From Rhodospirillaceae bacterium (GTDB lineage: Bacteria; Pseudomonadota; Alphaproteobacteria; Rhodospirillales; JABHCV01): a stretch of DNA of 64,000 bases. A program made the translations under genes and the position numbers. Of the stretch, positions 36,935-49,300 are shown in pieces. Where the stretch lies: contig JABJHA010000002.1 in assembly GCA_018662005.1 (NCBI GenBank), forward strand, positions 62,001 through 126,000, written 5' to 3'. The notes under the pieces were generated by a model, which was not told the origin of the DNA, ran no database searches, and worked only from the letters and a program-made list of their open reading frames with translations. Each line of letters begins with the position of its first letter. Positions within the stretch are counted from its first letter, which is position 1.

Positions 36935-37020
36935 TTTGCCCCTCCCTTTATTGGTGCGAATCAAGTTTAACATGTTTACGTTCCCTTTCATTTTATCATT
37001 CCCTCGAAAATTCTTATAAC

Positions 37021-38583
37021 TCAACGCCAGGAAATCACCTTGGCGTCGCCATGTTCAATCGACATCATCTGATTGGCCTGGACCGTGATCCATGGGCCCC
37101 ATTCCCTGCCCGGCGACTGGGTCCTGACCTGGGCCTGCTTGGCTTCACCCAGTCCAAAGTGAAGCGCGCCCCACTGGCCGCCGGCATGACCGCCGCCGAT
37201 GGTTACTTCCCGGCGCTGTACATGCTCACCCGTCTTCACTTCGACCCAGCTACCAACGGCCTTTGACCCCAGTCCAAGTTTCAGCCAGTTACCAATACCA
37301 GCGCTGACATTGCGCCAAATTTCAGCGGTGTGATTGCGATTGGAAACAACAAGGTCAAGTTTGCCATCGTCGTTCAAATCAACAAGTGAGCCACCCCGTC
37401 CTGTCTTGAAACTGAGCACCCCGGCTTCCTCGGCCCCTTCCTTGAAGGTGCCGTCGGCCCGCGCAATAAGCAGATTATTCGGGTCAGCATCAGCGGCGAA
37501 GTTGCCTGCCTCGACCTTTCCTTTGACGACCAGAAGGTCCGCCCGGCCATCGTTGTTTACGTCGCCGAATTCCGCATGCCAACCGGTCGACGCCCTGGTG
37601 TCACCACCGGCAAAAGGTTGCCCTGCAACGATGTTAAACGCCTTGGCCTTGTCTTGATAATGCGGCTTGGAAGCACCATCTGCGAGAACTTCAAAGCGAT
37701 TGTCGGTAATATTGGTCAGGTAGTATTCAGGATAGCCATCACCGGTGACATCGTGGGCGGCAATGCCCATGCCCCAAATTTTAACTTCCTGCCAGCCTTC
37801 CTCACGAGGGTAGAGCTTTGGCCCATTTTCGGAAAACTGGAAAAGCTGCTCTTCACCAAAGCGGTAAAATTCCATATCGTTGGAGACCCGCAGGTCCGCA
37901 ACGCCGTCCCGGTTCCAGTCGGAAAATAACATGGATAAAGCACAGTGGCCGGGCGTCAACGCTTCAAGGGGGGCGAACCCGTCGCCTTTTTTGTTGGGGC
38001 GATAAAGGTGATTATCATCGCAATCGCCGTAGCCCATTGTGATGGTGCCACGGTCCAGAAAATTGCCGACAACCATGGTTGGCCAGGTTTGTCCTGCTTC
38101 CCAGGTGGCGGAAAAGGCTGACGACCAGGCATTACCGCCATCAAAGTTCCAGTCTTCGTTGGCGCGCCTGAACGTGCAATCGCCCTGTCCGCGATAAAGA
38201 ATGTTCTCGCCGATACGCAGCAGCAGAAGATCAACGTGACCATCGCTATCAACATCCAGTGGATAAGCGCCGACGTTACGCTCAAGCTCAAGCCCGGAAG
38301 ATAGCTCAATGTCAAACTTCAACGCGCTGCCCTTTCGACTTAGATTTTTATACAGGCGCGACGTGCCGGCACCGCCAGTGAAAAACAGTTCCGGCTTTCC
38401 ATCGCCGGAGCAATCAAAGGCGGCAAGACCGCCACCGGTCATATAAGTCATTTCTTCGCCACGGTATTGAACGTCGATACCGGATGACTTTGTTTCGGCG
38501 GCAAAGTGTGGTGTTTCCGAAGCAGGCGCAGATGTAGCCTGCAGGGCCACGCCAAACGCGAAAATGGTGAGGATGCGTTTCAT
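37021..38583 (-). CDS. FG-GAP/VCBS propeller protein with ASPIC/UnbV domain
   Basis: 520 residues with signal peptide (cleavage near SAPASETPH). Repeated FG-GAP/VCBS motifs make a beta propeller: FDCSGDGKPELFFTGGAG, DVDSDGHVDLLLLRIGEN, DWNRDGVADLRVSND, DVTGDGYPEYYLTN, DVNNDGRADLLVVKG and DLNDDGKLDLVVSN, each with a D-x-D-x-D Ca-binding-like loop. The C-terminal ASPIC/UnbV-like part (about 430-520) has NWLKLGLGSKAVGSWVEVKT and LHFGLGEAKQA. It is a periplasmic or secreted scaffold; it starts directly after the P460/di-haem gene stop with no gap. Confidence 0.88.
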   Translation of the reverse strand: MKRILTIFAFGVALQATSAPASETPHFAAETKSSGIDVQYRGEEMTYMTGGGLAAFDCSGDGKPELFFTGGAGTSRLYKNLSRKGSALKFDIELSSGLELERNVGAYPLDVDSDGHVDLLLLRIGENILYRGQGDCTFRRANEDWNFDGGNAWSSAFSATWEAGQTWPTMVVGNFLDRGTITMGYGDCDDNHLYRPNKKGDGFAPLEALTPGHCALSMLFSDWNRDGVADLRVSNDMEFYRFGEEQLFQFSENGPKLYPREEGWQEVKIWGMGIAAHDVTGDGYPEYYLTNITDNRFEVLADGASKPHYQDKAKAFNIVAGQPFAGGDTRASTGWHAEFGDVNNDGRADLLVVKGKVEAGNFAADADPNNLLIARADGTFKEGAEEAGVLSFKTGRGGSLVDLNDDGKLDLVVSNRNHTAEIWRNVSAGIGNWLKLGLGSKAVGSWVEVKTGEHVQRREVTIGGGHAGGQWGALHFGLGEAKQAQVRTQSPGREWGPWITVQANQMMSIEHGDAKVISWR

Positions 38584-40317
38584 CTAGAGGGTTCCTAAGA
38601 AACGATGCAGGGAATAACGCTGGGAATTTTCCAGGTCCCGATAAGCCTGAGCCGCCCCGGCCGCTTCGCCGCCATGCCACAAGATGGCTTCGCGCACGTC
38701 CCTTGCCCGACCGTCGTGCAGCAGGAATTCCTTTTTTTTCATAAGCCAGCCAAGCCCCATCAGGGGGGCGGTGCGCCACTCGCCGGACCCGGCGGAGCCT
38801 TCGACAAATCCATCGGCCAAGCCGGGGCCGGTATCATGCAGCAACAAATCCGTATACATGCGTGAAGTGCCGCCATCATCCAAAGGCACTTCGGGTATAT
38901 GACAGGCAGCGCAACCGATTTGTCTGAACACCTGCTTGCCTTCCGGGTCGGCGCCGCGCGGCGGTGTGGGGACCAGGTCTAAAACACTGTCGGTAACAAG
39001 TTTTATGACGTTGTTTGAAATTTCACGGCCATCGTTCCGGGGCCGCTCGCCATGGGCGGCGCTATAACAAGCCTTTTGCCGCGGCGTGCAATCACCCCAG
39101 GCCGGCCCCATGATCTTTGAGGACATGCCCATGTCCATTCGGAATGCTTTTCCCGTTTGCACTTCCAGTGACCACTGGGCTGCCTTCCAGCCAAAACGGC
39201 CAAGGGCGGTGGAGCCATCAAATAATGTCACCCGGTTGATACGCCCTGAAATGCCATCGCCATTTTTATCTTCGGGGTCGGATAGGGCGATCAAGGTTTG
39301 CTCTGACACTTTTTCAAGATCGCCAAAACCGTGCAGTGCCGGTGACACCCGTCCCGCAATCAATGATTTTTCGCTTAAGGGTCCGTAGGCGGGGTCACGC
39401 AATTCAAATACCGGTTTGCGCAACATGGTCCCTGAAGGGTCGCGAATTTTTTCAAAACGCACTGCCGGCTGGCCTTCACCTTCAATGCCGGAAACGGCGC
39501 GTGGCTGAATTTGCCCGCCGTAAATGGGATCGCCGTATATACCGGCCCCTACTTTGAGCAGAAGGCTATCGCCCTTGATGGTGCCGTCTGCCCAAAACTC
39601 AAATTTCCCCCGGCTGCCATCAGGGTGACAGGCGTCGCACGAGCGCGCATTGAACAAGGGCCCCAGGCCATCGCCCGCCATTTCACCGTCGGCAAAGCGT
39701 TTTGCTGCGACCCACTCCTTGCCATAAAGGTCTTTGCCGGGGCTTCCGCCAGATGCAGGCGCGTTGGCGGTGAACACAGGTTTCGCTGCCAACAAGACCG
39801 GGTAGAAACGGGTAAAGACCCAATCCTGATCGGCCTCGTAATGGCAACCGGAACAACCCAGATTATCCATCGAGCCGATTTCCGGAACCTGCTCGCCGTA
39901 AGGCGGCCTGCCGAAGCTGAAGAAACCCCAGATTGAATCCGGATAGCGCTTGGAATCCTTAACCATCGCCGACAGGCCAATGTAGTCACCGGGGATCAGC
40001 GCGTGATTGTCCATATATTCTGCTTCGACCACCTTCAGGCGTTCCTGAACAATCATCGTGCCATTACGAAATGTGCCGGTTTTTTTCCAGTGAGCGAAAC
40101 TTTCAGGATCGATGTAGACGTACTTGAAACCCGGTTGGTAAGCCTCGCCACTGTTCATGCTGTCGGGTGAGGTTGGCGAGCCGATAAACACCCATTCGCG
40201 CCAGTTTTCGGGCAACATCAAATCGCCATCCGTACTGTAACGCGCTGGCGTCGCCGCTTCGGCACCGGAAGAAATGATAATGGCGAACAACGCCAGTATG
40301 GAAAGCAAGTGCTTCAT
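38584..40317 (-). CDS. Cytochrome P460-like domain fused to a di-haem COG3488 oxidoreductase
   Basis: 577 residues with signal peptide (cleavage near SSGAEAAT). Residues about 28-180 look like cytochrome P460: NWREWVFIGSPTSPDS, YIDPESFAHWKKTGTFRNGT, then CSGCH at 155-159 and DWVFTRFYPVL. The rest is a COG3488 'thiol oxidoreductase' region with CDACH at 227-231 and CAACH near residue 470, giving three c-type haem sites. The pairing suggests periplasmic electron transfer or oxidation. Its ATG overlaps the giant gene's stop by one base (TGATG), so the two are translationally coupled. The substrate is unknown. Confidence 0.87.
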   Translation of the reverse strand: MKHLLSILALFAIIISSGAEAATPARYSTDGDLMLPENWREWVFIGSPTSPDSMNSGEAYQPGFKYVYIDPESFAHWKKTGTFRNGTMIVQERLKVVEAEYMDNHALIPGDYIGLSAMVKDSKRYPDSIWGFFSFGRPPYGEQVPEIGSMDNLGCSGCHYEADQDWVFTRFYPVLLAAKPVFTANAPASGGSPGKDLYGKEWVAAKRFADGEMAGDGLGPLFNARSCDACHPDGSRGKFEFWADGTIKGDSLLLKVGAGIYGDPIYGGQIQPRAVSGIEGEGQPAVRFEKIRDPSGTMLRKPVFELRDPAYGPLSEKSLIAGRVSPALHGFGDLEKVSEQTLIALSDPEDKNGDGISGRINRVTLFDGSTALGRFGWKAAQWSLEVQTGKAFRMDMGMSSKIMGPAWGDCTPRQKACYSAAHGERPRNDGREISNNVIKLVTDSVLDLVPTPPRGADPEGKQVFRQIGCAACHIPEVPLDDGGTSRMYTDLLLHDTGPGLADGFVEGSAGSGEWRTAPLMGLGWLMKKKEFLLHDGRARDVREAILWHGGEAAGAAQAYRDLENSQRYSLHRFLGTL

Positions 40318-43300
40318 CAGTTTGTCAGATCCAGCATATCTACGGTGTAGTCAGCGCGGCTCAGCACCTCGAAGTTGGACGACAACGCATAATTGCCAAG
40401 ATGGTTGTATCGGCAATACTGCCCTTTCCAGGTCCAGCCGATTTTAGTCTTGTCGTTAACCATCGTCCGGCAGCTATAAGCCGTTGCTGGCCATGGTTTT
40501 TGCCAGAATCCCGTCGGTATAGCGTTCCCAGGCAGGTGGCCACCGACATTCTTTACCCAGACTACACCCACCCCTTCCATCAGGATGTCATAGACCGGTT
40601 CTTTGATCATCGTTCCCTGGAAAGGCTCGCTGTAAACACATTTGCGATTGACGACGACACCAGGCACCCAGGCTTGATGAAGCCCGTTATAGCCGCGGCA
40701 AAGATACCACTTGGGTTCCGGCGCGGGGACAGCGTTCCTCGCCAGTTTTGCCCGCATGATTTCGATGTTGTAATCGTCGGAGCGAATTCGCGCTCTCATG
40801 CTTGCATTGTTGCGCGCTTCCCAGGCTTCGTGTCTTCGACATTGCTCATTAATGATCTCTATTTCCACATCCGCACGGGCTATATCCGCAAACCTGCCCC
40901 AGCCATGCGCATCGCGTTTGGAACGTTCCCAATAGGCGTGCTCGGAATTCTGGGATGGAGTACAGCCATTTTTAACGTTCCGTGCAGCCCAGTTTGCATC
41001 GTTCTTCAATTTGGCAAGCTGGGTGCGTTCTTCCGCATGTTTTTTAAGCGTATAGGCGGGCATTCTTTCGGCAACCGTATAGGCTGCGTCAAATTTGGAA
41101 TGAAGGGGTATGGATTCTCTAAAACTACTCCCTTTCCAATAGGTGCCGTAGCTATACGCCGTTGTTGGCGCGAAGACGTTCAAGGACCAGTTTTCGCAGG
41201 ACCCTTGCGCGACCGGCGCACCTTTCACCCAGTATTCCTGCTCGGTGCAGAAACCGGTTTGGGCGTTCTTGATTTTCCAGCCGCCGGGGACCTGAATGGC
41301 ACCCCACCACTGGTAATCCAGTTGGGTGCAAACGGCCTCGGACAAATCGACACCTGTTTTATAATCATGAGGCTGCAGGCATCTGCCGGTACGGGTATTG
41401 ATGAACTTGACCCGGCCTTCAATATCGACCAGATAATCGTAAAGCGCGACATTACCGCCTCGGCAATTTACCAGATGAACCGGGTCGTCGGCTTTGCTCG
41501 CATCGCTGAAGCACAAGCCACTGGTATCGGACCTAAATGCGACTTTGGCCTTATGGTACTTCGGCGAGGTGCTGTCGGCGACGCGGAAGACCTGATTGGC
41601 GGAGCCGACACACGGCGCCCATTCGGCCTTGGCCTTTTCTGGCACGCCGTTTGAATCATAGAAGTGCAGGCATTGGTCATTGGCCCGGTTGGCAAGCTGC
41701 ATCCAGCCGTCACCGTGTTTCTGGACTTTCCAGTAATATTGCGTCGCATTGTTGCAACCGCCGACTTTAAGTTTGTTGTCGCCTTTGAAGACCGGGAACG
41801 GGAACGAGAAGTTGTCGAACTTCTTTTGCACCGTTGACCATTTACCGTCCATGGAGATGCAGTTGCTGCCTTGAGTCAGATAGACAAACCCGCGGGCTTC
41901 CTTGACGCTATCGGCGCCGAAAGCTGGTGTAGTCGACCATTTCTGATTTTCTGCATCTTTGTTATTACAAGGCAATTGGACGATAAAGCCGTTCTGGTTT
42001 GCCAGACAAAGCCCTGTGTGGCCGACTTCGATATACTCGTTCTTCAGTTTTAGGCTGACCGGATCATGGTCCAGGCCGCTCATTTTAATGGCTATCTGCT
42101 CTTTAACGTAGGCGGCGTTATAAGCTTTGTAGCGCGCCGTTATGGCCTTGCCCTGCTTGTTGTACCCCTTGAAGTCCTTGGAATACTTCGCCAGTTCCTG
42201 CTTTTGCGACGCTTGCTTGGCATCAATTTTACGTCCGATTACGGCTTGCACATGCCTTTTAAAGCCATGAGGCAAATGTTTCATGACCTTCTCGAACAAA
42301 TGATCCAGGGCATACAGGCCCATCAGCCCAAGCTGTTCGACGTCGTATCCTAAATCCTTGATCTTGAACGAAAACTGCTCATGGATGTTGAGCCCGAACA
42401 GATCGGCGTCCAAAGTCAGATCGACCGGTTCATCCTTGGTTATAACACCACGAAGGTCGCCCTTGAACTCGGCTTTTTTGATGTCGATATCGGCGGCCTT
42501 GCCAAGGGCATCAGCAAATTTATCCAGCGCCCGTTCCATGATGCTGTCCAGATCATCCAGCCCTTCGATGGCTTTTTCGGCAATATACAAGACACCTTTG
42601 GCCGTATCGCGCTCTACGATGTAAAAGGCGACACGGGGGTCCAGATCGAGCGGGAAGTGGGCAACCAGGGTTTCCGCTAGGCGCAATGCTTCATCGGCGA
42701 CATCCCTGAGCCCTTCTTCAAAGCGCGCGGCAATGCCCCATCTCGCCTTGCAGAAGGCTTTTTTCCAACCGTGGCAATGATGATACTTGTGCCAGTCGTG
42801 GTCGATGCTGCCGTTCAGGCTGTTGACCCGGTTTTCCGCACTGTGAAGGCCGCGTTCGGCGGCGGCCCGTTCACGACGAACCTTGGCCCGTTCTTCGTTG
42901 ATTTTGGTGGTCAGGTGATCAACTTTTTTCTGGGCCTTTTTAACGGCTTTCAGCCCCTTCTTGAGCCCCTTGCCCATTTCATTAAAGGCTTCATTCATGG
43001 CCTTTTTGGCAGGGCCTTCGATGAAGGCCGGAATATCCAGGGTGAATTTGCCATCGATAAAGAAGTCGGCCTTCTTCATGTCGATCTTGGCCTTGTCCAG
43101 ATCGAGGCCGGTCAGATCAAGGGTGAAATCGGCGGTAATATCCTTGCTGAAGCTACCTTTGGCATGGATTTTAATTTCCGATGAATCGAAGACGACGTCG
43201 AATTTTTCCTTAATGCCGATAATGTCGATTTTGGAATTGATCTTAAGCAGCGGGAACTTCGTCGGGCTGGCTTCCATCAGGAACTTGTTTTCTTCCAGGT

Positions 43301-46300
43301 CGATGGGGCCCATTTTAAAGTTATCGATACTGCCTTGAGCGTAAAGGCCCTTGGTCGGTGAAACCGATAGCTTCATTTCGCCCAATTCATGACCCAGCCA
43401 GTTGAGACTGCCATGCATACCGAAACCTTCCGATGTCAGGCCAAGGGATGCGTCCTGTGCGCCCGGCGAGACAAAGGCGAACAGAACCCCCTTGGTTCCC
43501 TTCGTCGCTGGATAGCCATTTCGTGCCGGTGAAGCCTTGATTCCCTTAAACGTCGGCATAATACCTTGTGGCAGGTCGAAGTGGATTTTCTTAGCCAACA
43601 TGTTAAGAGCCACTTCCTCGATGAAATCCATGGGGATTTCAGTGGCCGTCGCCTTGAAAGCAACAGCTTCAGGAACCAGCGCTTCGGAAATAACCACGTC
43701 ACCTGCCATGGTGAAGGTGTCGTTGGCGAGGGTCGTAGAGCCGCCGAAACCAAGCTTAAGGCCACCATCCTCGGTTCCGAGTTCGACTGTCACGTTGCCA
43801 AGCGAGAAACCGGGGATACCGAAGGGTTTGTGCCACTTGCCTTTCATCTGACCCAGAACTTCAAGGCCGAAACCGTCATCCAGAACCTGGACTTGAACCT
43901 TGGCGTCGAACAGAAGCTTGTCGCCTTTGATCGTCGTGTTAACGCCAACCTGAAGCCCCAAATCGAATTCATCCGGGTCGACGGTAATGAAGAAATCAAG
44001 ATCGGCACTTTTCGACATTTTCATGAAGCCGGGCAAGGAGTTCGACCCGCCCTCGCTCAATTTACCCAGCAACGTTACTTTTGGCGTATCGCTGCCCCCG
44101 AAGATGCCCGTGACCTCGCCCATGACAAGGACTTCAGTTTTAACACCGATGCCCTTGACGGTTTTGCCCATTGGGCCTGCGTGATCAGGATGGAAACCGG
44201 CAACGAAGGCGACGCCCGGCTTGATGTTGATGCTCTCGCTGGGATTGGAATAGATGTCCTTCAGCGCGTCCTTGCCGACCTTTGAAAGTTCGGAATATGG
44301 TTTGTTCAAACCTTGTTCACTGAGCATAACCGCCGCGAACGGGAACTTGATGTGTTTTAAGGGCGTGTTTTTCAGCGGTGGGATGATTTCGGTGATCGCG
44401 AAGTCTTTTTGCGTCAGCGCCAGATTCCAGCCAGAACCATGGAAGGCGAACAGGTCCGTGGCGCGCCCGGCGATCATGCTGTCGGCCTCGATACCGTGTT
44501 CGGATACGATAAGTTTTGTCAGCGTGAACTTGTTGGCTTCCGGAATTTTATTGATCTCAGGAATCTCACCCAGCTTGATCGGCCCGTCCATTTCAAAGTA
44601 GGCATCGGTGATCAAGCCGTTGGTTTCGTGGACATCGACCTTGACGTCCATTTCCGAAGATGATCCGACCTTGGTTTTTGCGTTCACCGTAATATCGAAT
44701 GTAGAAGTGCCGGACTTTTTCTTCTCGTCAATGTCGATGCTAAGACTCGTTAGATCGAGCCAGTGAATGCCGACCGGATGATTCCAGGGATGGATTGTTT
44801 TGCCGGTAAACTTCCATTCCTTGTCGCTGCTGCCCTGAGGGCTGTCGTATTCGACATCCATGAAGAAGGCGAGGCTATCGCTTTTAACTTTCACGGTGGT
44901 ATCGCCCGATATGCCAACATCAATACCGCGCGCACCACTGGGTGTCTTGCCCTTGATGCGCAGATGGCCGTTTTGGAAGGTCAGGAATTTCGAGACCTCG
45001 GGAATATGAGGTGTCGGGATGGCGATTTTCAGGTCCAAATTATCCAGAATGTCGTTCTTGATATCCGCCGCGCTGTGATTCTTGATGAAGGTTTTGGGGC
45101 TGAACTTTCCATTTAGCGGTAGCGTCAGTTTGCTAACCCCAATCTTCTTCAACAGAGTCGCCACTTCGCCTGTCGGGTGGACCTCTAAATGTCCAAACAC
45201 GTTCAAGCCGGGCTTCAGGGTGACCGGTTCCTTGGTTCCGCGCATTTTCCAGGCAATGTCGGGGCCAAGGTCGGCAAGCTTCACCTGCCTAGTTGTCTTT
45301 GTCGGGCTGTAAACAAGGTTGAGGGCCTTGAACGTCACATCCTTGAGCGGTGAATTGCCAGCATCAGGAATAAATGTCGCCGGAGAGAAATCATCAATTT
45401 CCATACTGAACTGGTATTTCGACGAGCCGCTGGGTTTGATCAGATCAATGTCCGCACTAATTCCCTTTAGCGTCAGGCCCAAACGCCAGAAGCTGTTACG
45501 AACCTGAATCCAGTCAAGTTCCACATCATCAAGTCCCGGAAGATTGGCGTCACCGACAATTTCGGCAGCCGTCATTTTGGTGCTGATATTAAGGAGTTTG
45601 TCACCCGCAGCCGTGTGGTTGTAAGACACGTCAATCGGCTTCTTGAAGTGGGATTGGGCCGCAACTGACCAGCCCCAGCCGGCCTTTGCCTTGACCATGT
45701 TGAAGTCCATCTCGGACAATGTGAAGGTTTCCATCATCTTGATGGTGACCTTGGTGCCGGGCACGGTTTTGCCGCTGATCGTCACCTCGACAGGTTTTCC
45801 GGCTGCTTCTTTCACTTCCACTTTGTAATCGAAAGCCACAGTCTTGGAATGAACGCTGACATCCAGTACGCCAATCACGTCAACGACGACAGCCTCCTTT
45901 ACGCCTTTGATCGAAAGCTTTGAATGCTTAATGGTGGCGACTTTCGACACGCCCGGAAGGTTGATCTTCGGCAGCGGGATATTGAGGTCCAGATTGGCGA
46001 GAATCTTGCTCTTGAGCGTTGCGCTACCGCCCTTGACCTTACCAAAGACGGATGGTGACAAAGCGCCCTTAAGCGGCAGGGAACTCTTGGAAATACCAAC
46101 ATGTTTCAGCAACTTTCCGACCTTGGACGTTGACGCAATAACCATTTGCCCAAAAACATTGACGCCCGGCTTAAAGGCGAACTTTTCGGCCGTGAACTTG
46201 ATCTGATCGCCAATACTGCCCGGCACGTCCGTCGGGTTCAGGTTACTTGCGGCCCCAGTTTTCGACGCCCAGACAAAGACCATGTGTTCAAATTTGGCGT

Positions 46301-49300
46301 CATCCAGGGGTGTGCCCTTAACCGCCGGAATGAACGAACCGATATCGAAATCCTTGACGATATTGGTCGCCATATATTTTTTTCCGCCATGGCGGAAGGC
46401 CGTGATGACGGTGTCCATGCCCTTGATCTTCAGTTGAGCTTCGACATAACCGGGAAGGATATCAAGCTCGTCAATTTCAACATCGCTTAAGCCCGGAACG
46501 CTGGTGCCGCCGGGCATCAGGTCGGCCAGGGTAATCTTCGAGGTAATCTTGACGCTTTCGCTCTTCTCCGTCTTGGTGACGAGGACATCCATCTCTTTAT
46601 TATTAATCTTGGTCTTCGCGTCCACATGCGAGGCCCATTTACCACTGGTGCGGGTTGCCGTCAGGTTCATGGAATCCAGTTCCATGGGCTCGAACAGGCT
46701 GAGCGTCACCTTCTTGGTGGAATCCGCCGTTATCGTCAGGTTGGTGCCGCCACCGACGGTCTTGTCGGCCTCGATATCGAAAGCGAACTCGATGTCCTTG
46801 GAGCCGACCTTAACGTCGATATCGCCTGTCACAGCGACGAGAATATCGCGGGTCTCACCCTTCTTTTCGCCCTTGATGGCGAAATGGGCCTTCTTGAAGG
46901 ACACCGGAGCGCCGGACATGCTGGGCAGCGGGACAGGCGCTGAAATATCCAGCGCATCAATGATGGCATTCTTCACCCCGCCCGATGGTGCACCTTTGTT
47001 GAACACCTCTGGGCTTAACGTGCCAGTCAGCGGCAAGCTTGCGGATTTGATATTTAACTTGCCTAGCAGGCTGGCGATTTTGGTTCCGGATTTGATATCC
47101 AGTGAACCCTTCAGGTTAAGGCCCGGATTTAGATCAATCTTTGCAGACGACTTGGTTATCACTGTCCCTAGGTCATTAGGCAAGTCAGAGGCATTAACCC
47201 CCTTCTCGCCATCGCCCTTGGGCACCCAAACGAAAGCCATGTTGTCAAACGTCGCATCATCCAGCGCCGTACCGGATACCTGCGGGATAAAACTGCCAAC
47301 GCTAAAGGCACCAAAGGTGACGCCAATATGCAACTTGTTACCGGGGCCACGTTTAAAGGCCGTTACCTGGGTATCAAGCTTTTTAATCTTGCCGGTGAAT
47401 TCGGCAAAGCCGGTGTAGAAATCGATCTCGTCAAATTCCACATCGCTAAGCCCCGGAATACTGGAACCGCTTGGCAGAAGATCAGCCAGGGTGATCTTGG
47501 TGGTGATTTTGACGGTGTCTTTACCATCCGGAGTCTTCGTTGCGACCACTTCAAGGGGTTTGTTGTTTATCTTCGATGTGGCGTCAACGAAGGAATCCCA
47601 CTTGCCATCCTTGCGGCTCGCCGTCAGCTTCATGGCGTCCAGTTCAAGGGGCTCGAAGAACGGCAGCGTTACCTTGGATGTTGAATCAGCCTTGATCGTG
47701 ACATCGGTGCCACCGCCCTGGGTTTTGTCGGCTTCAATATCAAAAGCAAAATCGATTTCCTTGGATCCCAGGCTGACATCAATAGCGCCGGTTACGGCGA
47801 CAAGGATATCGCGCACGTCACCCTTCTTTTCGCCCTTGATGGCGAAGTGGGCATTCTTGAATTTGACCGGTGCGCCGGACATGCTGGGCAACGGCACCGG
47901 TGCCGAAATATTCAGTGCGTCGAGGATGGCGTTTTTAACTCCGCCTGAAGGCGTCCCCTTGGCGAACACCTGCGGGCTCAGGGAGCCCGTCAATGGCAGG
48001 CTGTTAGATTTAATACCGGCCTTGCTCATCAAACTGGCGACTTTGGTGCCGGACTTGATGACCAGAGACCCCTTCAGGTTAAGGCCGGGGTTCAGATCAA
48101 TCTTTGCAGACGACTTGGTGATCACCGTGCCCAGATCGTTAGGTAAGTCAGAGGCATTAACCCCCTTCTCGCCATCACCCTTGGGCACCCAGACGAATGC
48201 CATGTCATCAAAGGTGGCGTCATCAATGGCCGATCCAGCCACGGCTGGTACAAAACTGCCAACCGTAAATGCGCCAAAAGTAACACCGATGTGCAGCTTG
48301 TTACCGGGACCGCGTTTAAACGCCGTGACCTGTGTATCCAGGCCTTTCAGCTTGCCCGTAAACTCGCCGTATCCTTCATAAAAATCGATCTCGTCAAATT
48401 CCACATCGCTCAAGCCCGGAATACTGGTGCCACTGGGCAATAAATCGGCGAGCGTGATCTTGGTGGTGATTTTGACGATTTCACCGGGATTGGGTTTGCG
48501 GGTAACAACGACTTCAAGGGGCTTGTTGTTAAGCTTCGATTTAGCATCAACATAAGAAGACCACTTGCCGTCCTTGCGCGTCGCCGTCAGCTTCATGGCG
48601 TCCAGCTCCAGGGGCTGGAAGAACGGCAGCGTCACCTTGGAGGTGGAATCTGCGGTGATCGTAACGTCCGTACCGCCGCCTTGCGTTTTATCGGCTTCAA
48701 CATCAAAGGCGAAGTCGATTTCCTTGGTCCCCAATTTGACATCCATTGCGCCGGTAACGGCGACCTTGATATCGCGGGTTCCATCCTTGTTCTCACCCTT
48801 GATGGCAAAGTGAGCGTTCTTGAAGGTGACCGGCGCACCGGCCATGCTGGGCAGCGGCAGCGGTGCCGAAATATTCAATGCGTCGAGGATGGCGTTTTTA
48901 ACGCCGCCTGATGGCGTCCCCTTAGCAAACACTTGCGGGCTTAAGGTGCCGGTTAAGGGCAGACTGTTTGATTTAATGCCAACCTTGCTCATCAGGCTGG
49001 CGATCTTGGTGCCGGACTTGATGACCAGAGAGCCCTTCAGGTTAAGACCGGGGTTCAGGTCAATATTGGCCGATGACTTGCTGATCACCGTGCCCAGATC
49101 ATTTGGCAGTTCCGACGCCTTGACCGCTTTCTCGCCATCACCCTTTGGCACCCAGACAAACGCCATGGCGTCAAACGTCGCATCATCCAAGGCTGATCCG
49201 GCAACTGCAGGAACAAAACTAGCGACGGTGAAATCCCCAAAAGTCACACCAATATGAAGCTTGTTACCGGGGCCGCGCTTGAAGGCGGTGACCTGGGTAT

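Noticed and set aside
35102-37024. Secretin gene start at 37024
   Set aside because: The added 30 residues lack a signal-peptide form, whereas the ATG at 36934 has a strong ribosome site and is followed directly by a lipoprotein signal.
46504-48381. Long rightward open frames of about 300 residues opposite the giant gene
   Set aside because: They repeat with the 963-bp units and have no independent start signals; they are antisense shadows of the giant frame.
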